Positions 45,449 to 64,000 of a stretch of 64,000 nt of DNA are shown in pieces (position 1 is the first letter of the stretch; every line of letters starts with the position of its first letter). The notes beneath the pieces were generated by a model. That model saw only the letters and a program-made list of their open reading frames with translations, was not told the DNA's origin and searched no databases. The DNA is from Tubulanus polymorphus (Eukaryota; Nemertea; Palaeonemertea; Tubulaniformes; Tubulanidae): assembly GCF_964204645.1 (NCBI RefSeq), contig NC_134027.1:19146485-19210484 (forward strand). The letters run 5' to 3'. The translations under genes were made by a program, and so were the position numbers.

Positions 45449-45777
45449 CATCCTCCCCGGAAACCCGATGACGCCATCGAGACTGCCACACGGTACGAAA
45501 CCCATGCCACAATAAGACTGAGCGTGCGGGTTAGATGATGTCATCATTGACCAATGACTCAGAAACCCAGTTTTATTTTAGCCCGGGTTTTTCCATTCGT
45601 AGTTTTTCCGCGAAATTTGCCTCAGCGATTATACAACGGGCAATCTGATTGGCGCTACAAGTGTTCTTGCGACAAACCTGCGCACGTAGCTGCGCACTCG
45701 GTGTTGTGTGACTGGGTTTCATGCCGTGGCTGAGACTAGTGATGCCATCAAGTTCGAATCCATGCCATGGGAAGATG
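45449..45777. mobile_element. Family II element, copy C (329 bp), worn
   Basis: CATCCTCCCCGG to GGGAAGATG. The right end keeps TGGCTGAG and AGTTCGAATCC; the left B box is lost by a deletion. Flanks TCACATCAC / CCACGTCAT match 6 of 9, with only transitions. CCAAT near 45550 and ATTGG near 45649. Confidence 0.62.
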
Positions 45778-46954
45778 CCACGTCATGTGCAATATCTATC
45801 TATCCATCAGGCTACACACGAGCTCATTGTCCACTTTAAACTATGTTCCACGTAAAACATACTTATTGATAAAACCGCATTAACGACCCAGTATCAGACT
45901 TTAAACCTATTCCAAAATTCTTTCGAACACAAAAAAATCGAGAAAGCGTTTGATATAATAGGACCAAAATAAATAGAATCTAGACTTTTTCCTATTCGTG
46001 AATGAAAAATAAGATAGTGAAGGGGGCTTGTCATGTTAGAGCCACGTCTCATTGAAAACAAATAATATTCCGCATTTACAAAAGCTATTATGAACTAATG
46101 TGTTTAACACCAGTGGTATTTAATGTCTTTATCTAAGACCTCAATAGAATAAAGTTTATTTTGTACGCTGCGTAAATTTGCATGATCTTAATAGCTTAAT
46201 AAAAGAAACCACGATACCACGCAAAGGCATTATATATACAAAACTATCCCGAAAATATATTGATGAACAATTATTTTGTTTTACTTTTTACCAACGACTT
46301 TTTGTTTTGGTTGAAAAAGGCTCCATTGAACTCACGTGATTTTGAATGTTAAAGCTTAGCTAGAAAACCTACAATTGTTAAGATATGGCAATAGCTGCTT
46401 GAACAGATAAAAGTGGTTGATTTTGGATTGCGTTTGTCAACTGCTAAACTGATGCATCGAAGGGAAACTTCGCTTCGGTCGGATTTAGTTCTTTCAATCG
46501 GCTTATTTAGTTTAATTATATCACGTTGTATGATGCAAAACAGATCTTAAAGATCTTATATGAAATATAGCCATGAAATGCAGTTCCGCGAGAATAAGAT
46601 TTGATAGGTGCTGATTACTTATTTTTTTATGTGTTTGACAACGTACTGGTAAAAAGCAAACTAAAACCTGATTTTGTTTATTCAACATCTGTATGTACGG
46701 ATAGACGGATTTGATAAGTTTGATTACACAGAAACTCTATAAAACATTCATTAACAGTGATGTATTTGGACAAGCGCATACGCACTGACAAATAAAACGC
46801 TTGACAATTGAAGACGCGGGTCACTTCCTAGCGGTACTTCGCCGTGTTATGTGTGGAATAAATCATTAAATATTTATTGTTTGAACTGAGACAATTCAAA
46901 ATTGACCATTAAGATTCGAATTGTAAATTTGATTATTATTTCCAAAGTAAAACG
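45778..46954. other. Upstream region of the CNBD2-like gene
   Basis: No gene. The last 150 bases have a somewhat higher CG content (GACGCGGGTCAC, CGCCGTG near 46813-46845), as expected for a promoter. No TATA box in a fitting place. Confidence 0.35.
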
Positions 46955-60596
<13,642 letters not shown>

Positions 60597-60615
<19 letters not shown>

Positions 60616-60945
60616 GCGTTTCAATGTGGATCTTATGAATATACATGTATATGTAAATTAAAGTATATATGAATCATGTGTTATTCGATGAATCATTGAT
60701 TTGATGTTAATTTAGCATTTTGCCAACCGACAAAAACCAGGTTTGCCGATTGTAGATACTATGTGTATGCTTTGTCAGACTTTGTCTGTATTCAGATATC
60801 ACTAGTACGTAGGCATGGATCTAGCGCGATGTTATTGCACCAATATATGCAAGCTAACGATTGCATATGAATCTTATATATGTAAATAAAAGTATAGATG
60901 ATAATGGTGTTTCATAAATCATTGATTTGATGTTAATTTGGTAAG
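60597..60945 (+). repeat. Local duplication of the gene's 3' end
   Basis: The stretch 60597-60722 (GCACCAATACAAGCTAA to ATTGATTTGATGTTAATTTA) recurs at 60835-60945 with about 20 percent changes, including a poly(A)-like signal in each copy. The second copy holds remnants of the last codons. Confidence 0.65.
60657..60662 (+). terminator. Poly(A) signal ATTAAA of the CNBD2-like gene
   Basis: ATTAAA 42 bases after the stop codon. A second possible signal, AATAAA, is at 60885-60890, in a duplicate of this segment. Confidence 0.5.
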
Positions 60946-61801
60946 TTCCACAAGCTAGTTCAGGGGCGCGTTGGACATCTTGCCGTACCAACCTGCTGGT
61001 ATTTTGAGCTCGGATGATTTCTCTTGTGATAACGCCTTATATGCGTGAAGATAAATGTTTATCGTTTCGGTGTCAACTGTTGGAAACAACTAGAGAAAAG
61101 AAGAACATTAAAAACAAATATCGATGGCTTCACCCCATACTGCGAGTGTACATCTGTTGCCTGGTCCGTGCCGAGTGGGGGTTCAGTGGTAACAAACAAA
61201 CACCTTTTTTTTAAAAGCACCCTTCGAAAGGTTAGTGCGAAAAATATCGGGTCCAGATTTTTCGAAATTTGGATTCAATTTTCATGTTGTTTCAATTTAA
61301 GCGGAACTTGATGTCATACTTTGTACAGTATTCGCCGAGCACCGAAGGCAAATGAGCATTTCTGAATTCTTGAAATTGCTTGAATAAAATATACGGAATT
61401 TGGGTAAAAAAGGGGGTCATTCACATCCCCCGACCCCCCTTTGTTAACGCCGCCCATGTGTTTCCAACTCATGCGCAGATAGGCGACCGATAATCGCCGG
61501 TTACAGCAACTCACGAAGACGTGTGCACGTAGATGCAACTCAAGCAATCGATATTCCCGTTTAGCATGAATGACGTGGAAATTCAAATTTATGTTTCACA
61601 TTTTTCGATAATCTTACCACACAAAAGAGATCTTGTACGCAGCAACATTTATCACACTGAATGAATACCATGCACGAACTATTAATATTGGTAATTTTGA
61701 GAGTTTTTGTCCGTAAACTATTTGAGTACGTAATATATTTTTCCAATAATTCTACCATGCAGAGATTTTGAACGCAGCAACGTTTATGACGCTGAACATT
61801 A
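60946..61801. other. Intergenic, nothing recognised
   Basis: Short ORFs only. CCCCCGACCCCCC near 61429 is low-complexity. No gene. Confidence 0.4.
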
Positions 61802-62591
61802 AGGCTGGCTTATGTCGACAAGCAACGCGACGCCTACCGACTCCTACCGACGCAACTGACAGCGACCGCGATCGCAGCCCAGCTTATGTCGACTGCGCTC
61901 CGATTCGCAGCAACTGAGGCCGACTATCGGGATACGAGATCCTCCCAGTTGCTTCCCTGCTTATGTCGGTTACGATTACTAGCAACTGCAACGGCTCAAA
62001 TGGTCACGTGATAAGCACTTTGAGAATAAATTTGAATTATTAGGAAATATATTTCTATTAGAAAAGCTATTTCTTTATGACTTTGATCTTTCTGATTCTG
62101 TTTTGAATACAATGTGCTAGCGACATTCATAAAGATGGCCGCTCGCACACCATAATTCTACCAATTTCGTTTCTAGATCTTCGGTCCAGTCCTCTGCCGT
62201 GCTGAAGGTTTGGTTTACGTTTTGAACTACTTGAATTTGAAAGTTTATGACTAATTACGAATGACGCTAACTAGCGGTGATAATTTGTACTATGTATATG
62301 CGGTTTCTCATTGGCTGGAACCCCTGCGCTCAGTGCCGTCGCGTCGCAGATTAGCTTATGTCGGCTGCGATCGAAAGCAACTGCCCGTCTACCGTAGGCC
62401 GGAGTAGAACATGGGCGACTAGCCGGATACGGCTTGCGACGAGTCGGTAGGCGCCGCGTTGCCGTCGCAAGCCGGCTTATGTTGAACCGATTGAGGAGCA
62501 ACCGGCGGCCTCTCGTAGGCCGCTAGTTGCCGCTAATCGGCGATAAACCCAGTTGCATCGGTAGGCGTTGCTTGTCGACATAAGCCAGCCT
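61802..62591 (-). mobile_element. PIF/Harbinger-like MITE, copy 2 (790 bp)
   Basis: Same ends as the 26263 copy, AGGCTGGCTTATGTCGACAA and complement, with TTA on both sides (61799-61801, 62592-62594). Its internal order is inverted relative to copy 1. CGACATAAG words recur throughout. Some GC-rich stretches differ between copies. Confidence 0.82.
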
Positions 62592-62594
62592 TTA

Positions 62595-63118
62595 TACATG
62601 GACAGATATCTGTTGATACTGATAATTTCAGGGTTTTTGACAGTTAATTGTTTGACTTATAGATTTTTTAATGAAAATTTTGCGATGCTTAGAAGTTTGT
62701 ACCCAACAACTCTAATGAAACGCTGGCTGTTCCACACGGATATATATTCGTACATGTATACAGTTTATGCTAAAATCTCAGAGTTTGTGACAGCAAATTA
62801 TCGGCCTTTTTCGATAATTTTGCACGTGAAGAGATAACATCTATCTCGCTAAATCGAGTATTCGGACAGATATCTGAAAAAGCAGATTTCTTTTTCCAGT
62901 GAACTCTTCGTTTTACATATTTTTTCGATAATTTTACCAGATTCAATACGCAGGAACTTTTATGACGCTGAATGCCGTACACATATTTTTCGAGTTAGTT
63001 ACTTCAAATAGTTCGATAATTTTACTACAAAGAGAACGCAGCAGTATCCATGACGGTTAATCTGAAATCAATGAAGTAAAGACCCTCCATATAATCGAAA
63101 AAAACTGAATGAAAATTT
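62595..63118. other. Intergenic, TTTTTCGATAATTTTAC words only
   Basis: CGATAATTTT(A/G)C recurs near 62813, 62926 and 63012, about 100 bp apart, together with GAACGCAGCA-type phrases (also near 61634 and 61770). This suggests an old tandem repeat. No gene. Confidence 0.4.
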
Positions 63119-63158
63119 GACGTTTCGACCCAATTCTATGGGCGATTTTCAAAAACTG
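63119..63158 (-). repeat. Degenerate Penelope-type hammerhead-like motif
   Basis: On the minus strand: TTGAAAATCGCCCATAGAA then TTGGGTCGAAACGTC. GCCCA/TGGGT would form stem II and CGAAACGTC matches the second hammerhead box; the first box is worn. Confidence 0.4.
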
Positions 63159-63438
63159 AAACAAAAAATTTATTTCGCTGAATGAACCGCACAAGCAGGT
63201 ATCTGTAAACCCTGATAATTCTTTTGAGTTTTTGGCAGTAAACTATTTGAGTTATACTTTTTAGAATTTGTACGAATCAATAACGCCGAATAAATCACAT
63301 AAAACTATCTGTTACCGCGATGTTTCCGCGCTTCTCTGCGAGAATCCGGTTCCGCGGTACTGCGAGTTTTTCATCGGCAATTCGATCGTACGATGGGATC
63401 CCGCACCCTTGTGTAATTCAAAGGTCGAACGAAAAAAA

Positions 63439-63909
63439 TCGATTATAGAAAAATGCAAAACGAAACCAGAGCAAAAACTAAAACTTCGTTTTTGCTCTAT
63501 GCTTTTTCGTTTTTGCGCCATGAAATTCGTTTCTGCGCCCTTGCAAAAACGAACTTTCGATTTTGCTACCGCGCAAAAACGAACTTTAACGCGCAAAAAC
63601 GAAATATTATAGCGCAAAAACGAAAATATTCGCCCTAGCAAAAACTAACTTTCGTTTCTGCTCTTTGGATTTTTGTTTTGCATTTTTCTATAATCGAGGT
63701 CACATGCAAATAATTCATAAGAGCAAAAACGAAAAATCATGGAGCAAAAACGAATATTTCCGTTTTTGCGCTATAATATTTCGTTTTTGCGGAGTAGCAA
63801 AAACGAATATTATGGAGCAAAAATGAAAAATCATAGAGCATTTCGTTTTTGCTAGGGCGCAATAAAAACGTTCGTTTTTACTCTTCGTTTTGCGTTTTTC
63901 TATAATCGA
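63439..63909. mobile_element. Inverted-repeat element(s) built of GCAAAAACGAA words
   Basis: TCGATTATAGAAAAATGCAA at 63439 is inverted twice, at 63677-63697 and 63888-63909. Between them, GCAAAAACGAA and TTCGTTTTTGC occur more than ten times. Two elements sharing an end, or one nested in another, are both possible. No ORF is credible. Confidence 0.6.
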
Positions 63910-64000
63910 GGTCGTGTAAAAATTATTGCATTTGGCCCTTATCAGCCACCAAAGGTTAACTCTTTTTGTCTGTAAACTATTTTTCGAAAATTCTGCCAAT

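Noticed and set aside
63268-63999. ORFs of about 110 codons on both strands
   Set aside because: They follow from GCAAAAACGAA words in both orientations, which lack stops in some frames; not genes.

Overview
This is a eukaryotic window, most likely from an AT-rich marine invertebrate. Its genes have GT-AG introns, it has kilobase-scale intergenic space, long microsatellites and dense inverted-repeat transposons, and the word AGGCCTA recurs. I see no operons, ribosome binding sites or CRISPR array. The phylum cannot be fixed from the sequence alone; a lophotrochozoan or ambulacrarian is my guess.

Four genes are well supported. (1) A plus-strand BTB/POZ C2H2 zinc-finger gene, last exon 9998-11866. 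(2) A minus-strand AT-hook C2H2 zinc-finger gene, with a long last exon 17542-20403 and two upstream exons (24129-24175 and 25256-25378) that join it in frame. (3) A plus-strand gene of about 15 exons (46955-60615) for a protein with two cyclic-nucleotide-binding folds, closest in my reading to CNBD2. (4) An intronless rhodopsin-class GPCR (48879-49817, minus) nested in the first long intron of gene 3 on the opposite strand. Weaker candidates are a minus-strand first exon for a small membrane protein (2655-2908), a two-exon start of an unrecognised gene (39226-39507), and an acidic 49-residue ORF (23593-23742).

Most of the rest is mobile-element debris. The most coherent signal is a set of short non-autonomous elements in two families that begin CATCYTC and end GARGATG. 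Six of eight copies have exact or nearly exact 9-bp target duplications; the other two are worn. Their ends carry a sequence like a tRNA T-arm / pol III B box (GGTTCGAATCC). In family I an exact pol III A-box consensus is fused directly to the B box, and the full-length copies also hold a perfect CRE (TGACGTCA) and two CCAAT boxes. Other element types are pogo/Tigger-like MITEs with TA duplications (one nested in another, with an uninterrupted sister copy at 32642), PIF/Harbinger-like MITEs with TTA duplications (26263 and 61802), fold-back elements with 8-bp duplications (1242 and 33675), and several inverted-repeat elements built from one short word repeated in both orientations. There are also a dead DIRS-type retroelement (37334-38889), Penelope-like hammerhead-like remnants (36201, 63119) and a dispersed repeat with internal units of about 150 bp (6130-9475, 22968-23345, 28745-29655).

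Region by region: 1-9.5 kb is nested repeats with one small exon; 9.5-12 kb is the BTB-ZF gene; 12-17.5 kb is MITE-rich; 17.5-25.4 kb is the AT-hook ZF gene; 25.4-46.9 kb is almost wholly repeats; 47-60.6 kb is the CNBD2-like gene with the nested GPCR; 60.6-64 kb is repeats again.
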